Part shown: piece after piece, positions 1 through 7,130 of the stretch | Position numbering within the stretch: the stretch's first letter is position 1 | Layout: each line of letters opens with the position of its first letter | Assembly: GCA_964613675.1 (NCBI GenBank) | Contig: CAZTIH010000127.1 | Span: 1-7,486, forward strand | Length of the DNA stretch: 7,486 nucleotides | Reading direction: 5' to 3' | Origin: DAIUCA01 sp964613675 | GTDB taxonomy: Bacteria > Pseudomonadota > Gammaproteobacteria > Competibacterales > Competibacteraceae | Translations under genes and position numbers: made by a program | Notes under the pieces: model-generated | What the model was told of the DNA's origin: nothing | Seen by the model: the letters and a program-made list of their open reading frames with translations, nothing else | Database searches by the model: none

Positions 1-2
1 CA

Positions 3-860
3 CCTCAGATGCTGATTTCGGCGCTTGAAGCTGGGGTTGAGCATTACCGACTGGTTACTTCTGAACGGGAGCTATTACAGGGAACGGTTGATGGCGTGAT
101 TCGCTTACTTACCGAACTTCTTGCGGGGGTCACGCCCGCGGCCTTCGGACGGGCACTCGCAGTGCGTGAGCGAGCAAGACAGGTTGCGGAACTGATGAAA
201 ATCCCCTCCACCTGGGCACTAGAAACCGCAGCGATGTTAGCCCCCTTATCCCTCGTCATCATGCCGCCCGAACTCATTGAGCGGCATCGTTTGGGTCTGT
301 TATCGGAAGAAGAGGCGTACCAATTCAACGACTTACCGCGTTTAGGTCACGACCTGCTTGCCCACATTCCTCGGCTGGAACAAGTGGCCGAAATCGTTTA
401 TCTCCGCGATAAGTGTTTCGACGGATCAGGTCCCCCACTGGAGAAGCGCGTGGCGGGCGAATCGCTTCCCATCGAAAGTCGCATTTTGAAAGTGCTCAAC
501 GATCTTGATCAAGCCGAAGCTCAGGGCGTCCCTAGGGAAGTCGCTCTCGAACGCATGACTCGACAGCCCGCCCGTTACGATCATTTAGTCGTTGAAGCCG
601 CCACCACCGCGTTTAGCACACACCGAACTGATTTTGTCCCCATTCTGACGCTACTTCCTTGCGAACTTCAGCCTGGCTACACCCTGATGGCGGATGTTGA
701 AGCGGTCGATGGTCGTTTGCTGGTCGCGGCGGGACAACATCTCACCGATTCGATGATTCAGCAGCTCTCGCACCATTCACGTTTTAGTCGCTTACGCGAG
801 GCGCGGATACGGGTGCAATGTACACCGATGCTCCCCCCGACTCGTCTCCCTCCGCTTTAA
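3..860 (+). CDS. C-terminal part of a response-regulator protein with a degenerate HD-GYP-like domain (5' truncated)
   Basis: The reading frame is open to the left edge, so the start is missing; the ATG at 9 is probably internal. Residue numbers here count from that Met. The first ~25 residues look like the last helix of a receiver domain and the linker that follows it in HD-domain response regulators, so a phospho-receiver domain probably lies off the window. Residues ~27-200 align by eye with the HD-GYP fold, which in active members hydrolyses cyclic di-GMP. The catalytic signatures are gone. The HD pair is replaced by A78-P79, the HHE triplet before DGSG by R133-D134-K135, and GYP by G141-P142-P143. 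DGSG itself (138-141) survives. Residues ~213-270 form the small C-terminal extension common in this subfamily. I infer a binding or signalling role without phosphodiesterase activity. The next gene starts 25 bases on, so the two are probably co-transcribed. The family call is fairly sure; the ligand and partner are unknown. Confidence 0.8.
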   Translation, partial: PQMLISALEAGVEHYRLVTSERELLQGTVDGVIRLLTELLAGVTPAAFGRALAVRERARQVAELMKIPSTWALETAAMLAPLSLVIMPPELIERHRLGLLSEEEAYQFNDLPRLGHDLLAHIPRLEQVAEIVYLRDKCFDGSGPPLEKRVAGESLPIESRILKVLNDLDQAEAQGVPREVALERMTRQPARYDHLVVEAATTAFSTHRTDFVPILTLLPCELQPGYTLMADVEAVDGRLLVAAGQHLTDSMIQQLSHHSRFSRLREARIRVQCTPMLPPTRLPPL

Positions 861-885
861 CTTTCAAACTTTTCCTAGAAATTTC

Positions 886-1629
886 GTGAGACGACTGCTC
901 GAATTTACGGGCGCTTTAGTGTTCGCGTGTTGGCGAGGAATACGAGGGAAAGCGCGCTACCGCAACCAAGATGTCATCGTTTTTCTTCGCCACTGTGGCC
1001 CCGACGCGTTGCCCATCGTCTTACTGATTAGCTTCCTCGTAGGGCTTATCCTAGCTTTTGTGGGGGCGAACCAGTTGCGCCTATTTGGAGCGGAGATCTT
1101 CGTCGCTAATCTTGTAGGCCTCGCGATGAGTCGAGAAATGGCGGCCATGATGACGGCAGTGATTATGGCGGGGCGAACTGGTGCCGCGTTTGCCGCCCAA
1201 ATTGGCACGATGCAAGTTAAAGAAGAAATCGACGCGCTGACCGTCATGGGGATTTCTCCCTTCGAATTTCTGGTGTTACCGCGTTTTTTTGCCCTCGTCC
1301 TGCTCCTCCCTCTCCTCACGATTTACGCGAATTTAATGGGGATGTTTGGGGGTGCCCTCGTGGCGTTGGCTCTCTTTGAGATTCCCCTCATCCAATATTT
1401 CAACCAACTCCGTAGCGGCGTGACCTTTGTCGATTTTTTGCTCGGTTTATTTAAGGCTTGGATTTACGGCGCCTTAGTCGCACTGGCTGGCTGTTACCAC
1501 GGTTTACATTGTGGACGCAGCGCAGCAGCCGTGGGAGAAGCCACCACTGCTGCCGTCGTGTCCTCCATAGTTCTGATCGTCGTCGCTTCAGCCACGCTCA
1601 CCATAAGCTATCACTTGCTTGGCTTTTGA
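886..1629 (+). CDS. MlaE/YrbE-family ABC transporter permease, without STAS domain or partner genes
   Basis: This 247-residue membrane protein belongs to the MlaE (YrbE) permease family, whose members work with an MlaF-type ATPase and an MlaD-type lipid-binding protein in phospholipid traffic across the envelope. An amphipathic N-terminal segment is followed by hydrophobic stretches at about residues 43-63, 85-104, 128-146, 148-167, 185-205 and 223-243. The family signature lies at 95-118: A95-G96-R97, then G107-T108-M109 and the cytoplasmic EEIDAL at 113-118. The body resembles the subgroup that normally has a STAS domain of about 100 residues in front, but this protein starts directly at the permease part. 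The frame upstream is open only back to 757 and encodes nothing STAS-like. GTG 886 is chosen because no better start exists; its Shine-Dalgarno (TAGAAA) is poor. No ATPase or MlaD gene adjoins, so the partners must be elsewhere. Substrate unknown. The family assignment is secure, but calling it the true MlaE of a complete Mla system would be a guess. Confidence 0.85.
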   Translation: MRRLLEFTGALVFACWRGIRGKARYRNQDVIVFLRHCGPDALPIVLLISFLVGLILAFVGANQLRLFGAEIFVANLVGLAMSREMAAMMTAVIMAGRTGAAFAAQIGTMQVKEEIDALTVMGISPFEFLVLPRFFALVLLLPLLTIYANLMGMFGGALVALALFEIPLIQYFNQLRSGVTFVDFLLGLFKAWIYGALVALAGCYHGLHCGRSAAAVGEATTAAVVSSIVLIVVASATLTISYHLLGF

Positions 1630-1657
1630 TTTCCCTCAAAGCGATAAAGGGCAGGAT

Positions 1658-1668
1658 GACACAATGTC
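1658..1668. repeat. Perfect palindrome GACA-N3-TGTC upstream of the recA promoter
   Basis: GACACAATGTC is a perfect inverted repeat with 4-base arms and a 3-base centre. It ends one base before the predicted -35 hexamer of recA. Its position would suit an operator or activator site, but it does not match any LexA box I know. The arms are short enough to arise by chance, so the functional reading is tentative. Confidence 0.3.
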
Positions 1669-1699
1669 TTGCAGAATATGTCGGTTTTTGTGAAATAAT
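1669..1699 (+). promoter_or_regulatory. Predicted sigma-70 promoter of recA, extended -10 type
   Basis: The -10 candidate AATAAT (1694-1699) matches TATAAT at five of six positions. TG at 1691-1692, one base before it, gives an extended -10 element. The -35 candidate TTGCAG (1669-1674) is separated by 19 bp, which is long, but an extended -10 tolerates a weak or displaced -35. Transcription would start near 1706, giving a leader of about 38 bases before the GTG of recA. This is the only promoter-like arrangement I see in the 114 bases between the permease gene and recA. Confidence 0.55.
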
Positions 1700-1743
1700 G
1701 AACAACTTTTCCGATAGCCCCTTTTCGTCATAGGAAACTCCCC

Positions 1744-2817
1744 GTGGATGAGCAGAAAAAGAAAGCGTTAAGCACGACGCTGACCCAGATCGAACGCCAA
1801 TTCGGTAAAGGATCCGTCATGCGTTTAGGCGATTCCGGTGCGGTACGCGATGTGGAGGCCATTTCGACGGGTTCGTTGGGCCTTGATGTGGCATTGGGCA
1901 TTGGTGGACTGCCACGGGGTCGGATCGTCGAGATTTTTGGTCCAGAGTCCTCGGGCAAAACGACGCTTACCTTGCAAGTCATCGCCGAGGCCCAACGATT
2001 AGGGGGAATGGCGGCTTTTATCGACGCCGAACATGCGCTCGACCCCGTTTATGCGGGCAAGCTTGGCGTTGATGTGGAAAATCTACTGGTTTCACAGCCC
2101 GATAACGGTGAACAAGCCCTCGAAATTACGGATATGCTTGTGCGTTCGGGGACTTTGGATGTCGTTGTTGTGGATTCCGTCGCGGCTTTAACCCCCAAAG
2201 CCGAGATCGAAGGCGATATGGGCGATGCGCATGTGGGGTTACAAGCGCGCTTAATGTCCCAAGCCTTGCGCAAACTCACTGGCAACATCAGTCGTTCGCG
2301 TACCCTCGTTATCTTCATCAATCAAATTCGTCTCAAAATCGGCGTTATGTTCGGTAATCCAGAAACGACGACGGGTGGCAACGCACTAAAATTCTATTCC
2401 TCTGTGCGCCTTGACATCCGTCGTACTGGCGCCATCAAAAAAGGCGAAGAAGTGGTGGGTTCGCAAACCAAAGTTAAAGTTGTTAAGAACAAGGTTGCCC
2501 CACCTTTCAGACAAGCCGAGTTTGAGCTGCTCTACGGTGAAGGCATTTCCCGTTTGGGCGAGGTGATCGATCTGGGGGTGGCTGCCAATATCGTCGATAA
2601 ATCCGGGGCTTGGTACAGCTATAGCGGTAAACGTATCGGCCAAGGAAAAGAAAACGCCCGTCAATTTCTTAAAGACAACTTGGAAATGGCGAAAGAAATT
2701 GAAGATAAGGTTCGCCAGCACTTTTCGATGAATCCCAAAGCGATCCCCGTGACCTTGCCCGGCGATGAGGATGCAAGCGATGGCGTGGCCGTCGAAACTT
2801 CAGAAAGCGACCAATAA
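1744..2817 (+). CDS. recA: RecA recombinase
   Basis: RecA is the ATP-dependent DNA strand-exchange protein. It forms filaments on single-stranded DNA, drives homologous recombination and stimulates LexA self-cleavage in the SOS response. The protein has 357 residues, close to the usual 350. Walker A GPESSGKT is at 66-73, the catalytic glutamate is E96 in FIDAEHALD, and Walker B ends at D144 in VVVVDS. The L2 loop follows FINQIR and contains GNPETTTGGNALKF. The C-terminal tail is acidic, as expected for the autoinhibitory tail. GTG 1744 is chosen because AGGAAA (1732-1737) lies six bases upstream and the resulting N-terminus matches the family. There is no intein or frame damage. It heads a cluster with recX and alaS; recX begins before recA ends and no terminator separates them. 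No standard LexA box is visible upstream, so SOS control cannot be claimed from this sequence. Confidence 0.99.
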   Translation: MDEQKKKALSTTLTQIERQFGKGSVMRLGDSGAVRDVEAISTGSLGLDVALGIGGLPRGRIVEIFGPESSGKTTLTLQVIAEAQRLGGMAAFIDAEHALDPVYAGKLGVDVENLLVSQPDNGEQALEITDMLVRSGTLDVVVVDSVAALTPKAEIEGDMGDAHVGLQARLMSQALRKLTGNISRSRTLVIFINQIRLKIGVMFGNPETTTGGNALKFYSSVRLDIRRTGAIKKGEEVVGSQTKVKVVKNKVAPPFRQAEFELLYGEGISRLGEVIDLGVAANIVDKSGAWYSYSGKRIGQGKENARQFLKDNLEMAKEIEDKVRQHFSMNPKAIPVTLPGDEDASDGVAVETSESDQ

Positions 2818-3250
2818 CTCCTCAACTAAGTCCCCTCGCGACACGGCTTTAGATTTGTTGGCCCGTCGCGACCACACCGCGCTTGAATTGCGGCAAAAGC
2901 TGCTACAGCGCGGTTTTGGCGACGCTGAAGTGGCGAGTACCCTTGACGAGTTGAATGCCCAGAAACTCATCGATGCCACTCGGTTTGCAGATCTTTACGC
3001 TCGCCGTCGCGCCGATAAAGGTTACGGTCCGCTCAAAATTCGTGCTGAACTACGAGAACGAGGGCTGACCGACGCAGAAATCGACCCCATTCTGAACGAA
3101 TTAGCCGATTTTTGGCCCCAAAAATTGACGACGATGAAAGCCCGTTGGGAACCTCACCCCGATTCAGCCTCTCGTCTGCGTCATACGCGCTTCCTGCGCC
3201 AACGCGGTTTTACGCTGGCCCAAATCAACGAACTCTTCCAATCATCATGA
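2780..3250 (+). CDS. recX: Regulatory protein RecX
   Basis: RecX binds the RecA filament and limits its extension and its recombinase and co-protease activities. The protein is all-helical, built of repeated three-helix units. Visible family features are the opening DTALDLLARRDHTALELRQKL stretch (one residue of which is typically variable), then RGF, then FADLYARRRADKGYGPLKIRAELRERG in the middle, and a final repeat ending in RQRGFTLAQINELF. From the chosen start it has 156 residues, within the family range. In-frame ATGs occur at 2765, 2771 and 2780. The one at 2780 is preferred because GAGG (2767-2770) sits nine bases upstream, whereas the others lack a spaced Shine-Dalgarno. It overlaps the recA 3' end by 38 bases in a different frame, so translation is probably coupled to recA. 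Its TGA stop overlaps the alaS start. The identity is solid from the sequence and from its position after recA; the exact start is less certain. Confidence 0.93.
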   Translation: MAWPSKLQKATNNSSTKSPRDTALDLLARRDHTALELRQKLLQRGFGDAEVASTLDELNAQKLIDATRFADLYARRRADKGYGPLKIRAELRERGLTDAEIDPILNELADFWPQKLTTMKARWEPHPDSASRLRHTRFLRQRGFTLAQINELFQSS

Positions 3251-5835
3251 TTTCAACCAAAGCATTACGGCAAACCTTCCTCGACTACTTCCACCGTCAC
3301 GGTCACACTATCGTCGAAAGTGCCCCGCTCGTTCCCCAAAACGACGCCACCTTATTGTTTACAAACGCGGGCATGGTGCCCTTCAAGGATGTTTTTTTGG
3401 GCAATGAGTCTCGGCCCTACATTCGCGCAACCTCGTCACAACGCTGTGTCCGCGCCGGGGGCAAGCACAACGATCTCGAAAATGTCGGTTACACCGCGCG
3501 CCACCACACGTTTTTCGAGATGTTGGGCAACTTCTCCTTTGGCGACTACTTCAAGCGCGAAGCCATCCAACTCGCGTGGAAACTCTTAACCCAGGATTTT
3601 GGGCTACCTCCCGAAAAATTGTGGGTCACCGTTTTTGAAAAAGACGACGAAGCCGCCACTATTTGGTTGGACGAAATCAAAGTCGATCCCACGCGATTTT
3701 CGCGAATAGGCGCAAAAGATAACTTTTGGTCCATGGGCGATACGGGGCCCTGTGGTCCTTGTTCAGAGATTTTTTACGACCACGGCCCAAGCATCCCTGG
3801 AGGCCCCCCCGGTTCACCAGATGAGGATGGCGACCGTTACATCGAGATTTGGAACCTCGTGTTTATGCAATACGACCGTGCCGCCGATGGGACACTCACG
3901 CCGTTGCCACGCCCGAGTGTAGATACGGGGATGGGATTGGAACGGCTGGCGGCGGTGTTACAGGGCGTCCACAGCAATTACGACATTGATCTCTTTCGCC
4001 ATCTCATCAACGCAGCCGTCGATGTCACGAGGGCCGTCGATGTCCACAGCCCATCGCTCAAAGTAATTGCCGATCACATCCGCTCCACAGCTTTTCTGAT
4101 TATGGACGGCGTCACCCCCAGCAACGAAGGACGCGGTTATGTGCTGCGGCGAATTTTGCGACGCGCCATTCGTCACGGCCACAAACTCGGCGTTGATCGT
4201 CCCTTTTTCCACAAACTAGTCGTTCCATTGGTTCACGAAATGGGCGAGGCATTCCCCGAATTGGCCCAACAAACCGCTTCGATTGAGCAGACAATTGTTC
4301 AGGAAGAACACCGATTTGCAGAAACGCTCAATCACGGAATGGCGCTTTTGGAACGCGATATTGCCCAACTTTCAGGCACCGTCATTGCGGGTGAAACCGC
4401 CTTCAAACTTTATGACACCTACGGCTTTCCGCTAGATTTAACGGCAGATATTGCCCGCGAACGGGGCTTGACGGTGGATATGGCGGGGTTTGAGGCAGAG
4501 ATGACCCAACAACGCAAGCGTGCCCGTGCCGCCAGTCAGTTTTCGGCAACGACCGGTTTGGTCATCGACAATGACAGTGAATTTTGTGGTTACCAAGCCC
4601 TCACCACCACCAGCCAGATCACCACTTTATTTAACGCAGACAACCAGCCCGTTGACGGCTTAAAGCTCGGCGAGCGAGGAACCGTTGTCCTCAACACAAC
4701 CCCCTTTTACGGCGAGTCCGGCGGCCAAATCGGCGATACCGGCGTCATCGAAAGCGACTCAAATCAGTTCACCGTACAGGACACCCGTAAACAGCGCGGC
4801 GCCACGCTGCATGTAGGGACGGTTGCTCACGGCGAATTGCGCGTGGGGATGACGGTCACGGCAAAAGTCGATGCGGCACGACGCCACGCCATCATGCTCA
4901 ACCACTCGTCCACCCATCTACTCCATGCGGCGCTGCGCGAAATTCTCGGCCCTCATGTAGCCCAGAAGGGTTCACAGGTTGCCCCTGAGCGGTTGCGCTT
5001 TGATTTCTCGCACGCATCCCCCGTGACGCCCGACGAAATGGCGCGTATCGAACAACGCATTAACGAGGAAGTACGGCGAAATCATCCCGTAGCGATTGAG
5101 GAAATGCCCATCGACGACGCCATGAAACGGGGTGCAATGGCGTTGTTTGGAGAAAAATACGGTGAACGGGTACGGGTTGTGACCATGGGTGACTTTTCCG
5201 TCGAACTGTGTGGGGGGACACACATCCAGCGTACCGGCGACATTGGCCTGTTTAAGCTGTTGAGCGAGACGGGGGTAGCCTCAGGGATACGGCGTATTGA
5301 AGCCGTGACCGGCCAAACCGCCTTCGATTTTGTTAATGAACAACAACATATCTTGCGCGAACTGAGTCAACTGCTCAAAGGCGATCCGTTAAACAAGGCG
5401 GCGCAACTCATCGAGCGAAATAAGCAATTAGAACGCGATGTTGAGCGGTTGAAACAACGACTTGCCAGCGGTCAAGGCGTTGATTTGGCCTCCACGGCAA
5501 TAGACATCCATGGCGCTAAACTTATCGTGACTGTCCTAGACGATACCGACGCGAAAACTTTGCGTTCGACGGTGGATCAGCTAAAGGATCAGTTGAAGAC
5601 AGCCATCGTCGTGTTGGCGACGGTGGAGGCGGGCAAGGTGAAATTGGCGGCGGGGGTGAGTGCTGACTACCAAAAAGCAGTGCCGGCAGGGGATTTAGTG
5701 AGCTTTGTCGCCAGTCAAGTGGGAGGTAAGGGCGGGGGAAGGGCGGATTTTGCACAAGCGGGCGGTACCGATCCCGACCAGCTCTCAGCCGCGTTAGCCC
5801 AAGTTCCCGATTGGGTACGGGCAAGGTTGTCTTAG
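3247..5835 (+). CDS. alaS: Alanyl-tRNA synthetase
   Basis: AlaRS charges tRNA-Ala with alanine in the cytoplasm and hydrolyses mischarged Ser- and Gly-tRNA-Ala. The 862 residues compare with 876 in E. coli. The class II catalytic core comes first, with SSQRCVRAGGKHNDLEN and the motif 3 GMGLER at 228-233. The tRNA-recognition helices follow. The editing domain has its zinc ligands in place: H553 and H557 (HSSTH), C655 and H659 (CGGTH). After a predicted coiled coil (QLIERNKQLERDVERLKQRL, about 718-737), the C-terminal DHHA1/C-Ala domain carries GGKGGGRADFAQAGG. ATG 3247 is chosen because the protein then aligns with the family from its first residues; the frame is open further upstream to 3112, but that part is recX in another frame. 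The ATG overlaps the recX TGA as ATGA. There is no Shine-Dalgarno worth the name, so translation probably depends on recX. All key residues are intact. Confidence 0.99.
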   Translation: MISTKALRQTFLDYFHRHGHTIVESAPLVPQNDATLLFTNAGMVPFKDVFLGNESRPYIRATSSQRCVRAGGKHNDLENVGYTARHHTFFEMLGNFSFGDYFKREAIQLAWKLLTQDFGLPPEKLWVTVFEKDDEAATIWLDEIKVDPTRFSRIGAKDNFWSMGDTGPCGPCSEIFYDHGPSIPGGPPGSPDEDGDRYIEIWNLVFMQYDRAADGTLTPLPRPSVDTGMGLERLAAVLQGVHSNYDIDLFRHLINAAVDVTRAVDVHSPSLKVIADHIRSTAFLIMDGVTPSNEGRGYVLRRILRRAIRHGHKLGVDRPFFHKLVVPLVHEMGEAFPELAQQTASIEQTIVQEEHRFAETLNHGMALLERDIAQLSGTVIAGETAFKLYDTYGFPLDLTADIARERGLTVDMAGFEAEMTQQRKRARAASQFSATTGLVIDNDSEFCGYQALTTTSQITTLFNADNQPVDGLKLGERGTVVLNTTPFYGESGGQIGDTGVIESDSNQFTVQDTRKQRGATLHVGTVAHGELRVGMTVTAKVDAARRHAIMLNHSSTHLLHAALREILGPHVAQKGSQVAPERLRFDFSHASPVTPDEMARIEQRINEEVRRNHPVAIEEMPIDDAMKRGAMALFGEKYGERVRVVTMGDFSVELCGGTHIQRTGDIGLFKLLSETGVASGIRRIEAVTGQTAFDFVNEQQHILRELSQLLKGDPLNKAAQLIERNKQLERDVERLKQRLASGQGVDLASTAIDIHGAKLIVTVLDDTDAKTLRSTVDQLKDQLKTAIVVLATVEAGKVKLAAGVSADYQKAVPAGDLVSFVASQVGGKGGGRADFAQAGGTDPDQLSAALAQVPDWVRARLS

Positions 5836-5841
5836 ACAAAT

Positions 5842-5866
5842 TGGGGTATTGTGCCCCGCTTTTTTT
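5842..5866 (+). terminator. Predicted rho-independent terminator after alaS
   Basis: A hairpin with a GGGG (5843-5846)/CCCC (5854-5857) core extends inward by a T-G wobble and an A-T pair around a TTG loop, and outward by one T-G wobble. A run of seven T follows at 5860-5866, two bases after the stem. The stem is short, so termination may be partial, but the place, seven bases past the alaS stop and before lysC, is right for ending the recA-recX-alaS transcript. Confidence 0.6.
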
Positions 5867-5872
5867 CATTGC

Positions 5873-5886
5873 GTTGATTAATCGAC
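5873..5886. repeat. 14-base near-palindrome upstream of lysC
   Basis: GTTGATTAATCGAC is an inverted repeat with one imperfect position, which would be a G-U pair in RNA. It lies between the terminator T-tract and the lysC Shine-Dalgarno, in the only spacer where a lysC operator could sit. No regulator can be named from the sequence. Confidence 0.25.
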
Positions 5887-5903
5887 ATAACAAGAAAGGT
5901 CAT

Positions 5904-7121
5904 ATGGGACTAATTGTTCAAAAATACGGTGGCACTTCGGTGGGATCAGCAGAACGCATCGAGAAAGTAGCCGAAAAGGTGATGCACTGGCGCGCGCAGG
6001 GTCATCAGGTGGTAGTGGTCGTTTCGGCGATGAGTGGCGAAACCGATCGGTTGTTAAAGCTCGCAAAGGCCATCACGAAAACCCCGTCCCCTGCGGAACA
6101 AGATGTACTGCTGGCTACCGGGGAACAGGTCACCATTGCGTTGCTGGCGATCGCGTTGGAAAAAAATGGCTGTCCAGCCCAAAGTTTCACGGGCCCTCAA
6201 GTGGCCATTCACACTGACGCATCCCACACCAAAGCGCGAATCACGCACATCGACGATGAACCTATTCGGCGCACACTTGACGCGGGAAAAGTCGTAATTG
6301 TGGCGGGATTTCAAGGGGTAACGGCACAGAATCGCATTACCACTTTGGGGCGTGGTGGCTCGGATACGACCGCAGTTGCCCTCGCGGCGGCGTTGAAAGC
6401 AGACGAATGTCAGATTTATACCGACGTCGATGGGGTGTACACCACAGATCCTCGGGTTGTTCCGCAAGCCCGTCGGCTCGACAAAATTACCTTTGAAGAA
6501 ATGCTGGAAATGGCCAGCTTAGGTTCTAAAGTGCTGCAAATTCGTTCTGTCGAATTTGCAGGTAAATACAATGTTCCGTTGCGCGTGCTGTCCTCTTTCA
6601 AAGAAGGCGCGGGCACGCTGATCACCTTTGAGGAAAATCCTGTGGAACAACCCCTGGTATCCGGTATTGCGTTCAATCGCGACGAGGCACAGTTGACCAT
6701 TTTAGGGGTGCCAGACAAACCCGGCATCGCATATCACTTACTAGGACCGGTGTCGGAAGCGAATATCGAAGTCGATATGATTGTTCAGAACATCGGTCGA
6801 GATGGCACAACCGACTTTACCTTCACGGTCAATCGCAATGACTACCCCAGAGCCTTGGAGATTGTACGTGCAATAGCGAACGAATTGGGGGCGCGGGAAG
6901 TATCGGGAGACGAGAAAATAGTTAAGGTTTCGCTCGTCGGCGTAGGGATGCGATCACATGCAGGGATTGCGAGTCGGATGTTTGGTGCTCTTGCGAGAGA
7001 AACCATCAATATCCGCATGATTTCCACCTCTGAGATCAAGATTTCGGTCGTGATTGATGAGAAATACCTAGAACTAGCTGTGCGGGCGTTACACGACGCC
7101 TTTGAGTTGTCATCGGCATCN
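5904..7121 (+). CDS. lysC: Aspartokinase (aspartate kinase), 3' end lost in an assembly gap
   Basis: Aspartokinase phosphorylates L-aspartate to 4-phospho-aspartate, the first step towards lysine, threonine, methionine and diaminopimelate. The amino acid kinase domain fills about residues 1-240, with KYGGTSVG at 7-14, VVVVVSAMSG near 40 and GRGGSD at 149-154. Two ACT domains follow, starting with LTILGVPDKPG and with VSLVGVGM, where lysine and/or threonine feedback would act. ATG 5904 is chosen for the family-typical N-terminus and the AAAGG (5895-5899) just upstream, although spacing is short. The last complete codon before the gap is residue 405, and monofunctional aspartokinases are about 405-415 long, so only a few residues and the stop are missing. 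There is no homoserine dehydrogenase domain. A terminator stands between it and alaS, so it should have its own promoter, which I cannot place securely. A possible internal start is listed separately. The identity is firm; the end coordinate is only the gap edge. Confidence 0.97.
6630..6644 (+). promoter_or_regulatory. Candidate internal ribosome binding site and GTG start for an aspartokinase beta subunit
   Basis: GAGGA (6630-6634) is followed after seven bases by an in-frame GTG (6642-6644, residue 247). The point lies just before the first ACT domain. In alpha2-beta2 aspartokinases such as those of Corynebacterium glutamicum and Bacillus subtilis, translation of the same gene starts again near this place to make the regulatory beta subunit. 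The spacing is good, but GAGGA also encodes conserved-looking residues (FEEN), so it may be coincidence. Confidence 0.35.
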
Positions 7122-7130
7122 NNNNNNNNN
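7121..7130. other. Assembly gap of ten N
   Basis: Ten undetermined bases separate the end of lysC from the csrA leader. The true length is unknown, as such short N runs are often placeholders. The lysC stop codon and probably part of the lysC-csrA spacer, including any csrA promoter, are missing here. Confidence 0.95.

Noticed and set aside
957..1319. 120-codon open frame on the minus strand inside the permease gene
   Set aside because: The translation is rich in Arg/Lys and Ser/Thr with no domain, as expected from the complement of a hydrophobic coding sequence.
1633..1651. CCCT/AGGG inverted repeat just after the permease stop, as a terminator
   Set aside because: Only four pairs, an 11-base loop and no T-tract.
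1458..1733. 91-codon plus-strand frame running from the permease gene into the recA leader
   Set aside because: Most of it overlaps the conserved permease in another frame, it has no Shine-Dalgarno, and it would cover the recA promoter.
3112..3246. 45-codon upstream extension of alaS
   Set aside because: It is recX read in another frame; AlaRS homology starts at the ATG at 3247.
3803..3809. Run of seven C in alaS as a possible frameshift
   Set aside because: The frame continues correctly through the conserved GGPPGSP segment, so no shift is present.
5869..5891. TTGCGT/CATAAC as a lysC promoter
   Set aside because: The spacer would be only 11 bp and both hexamers are weak.
5522..5893. 123-codon open frame on the minus strand
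   Set aside because: It lies antisense to the strongly conserved 3' end of alaS, its product is proline-rich and low in complexity, and it has no ribosome site; it is a shadow of alaS codon use.
5836..5903. Lysine riboswitch before lysC
   Set aside because: The spacer of 68 bases is far too short for the lysine aptamer and is partly taken by the terminator.
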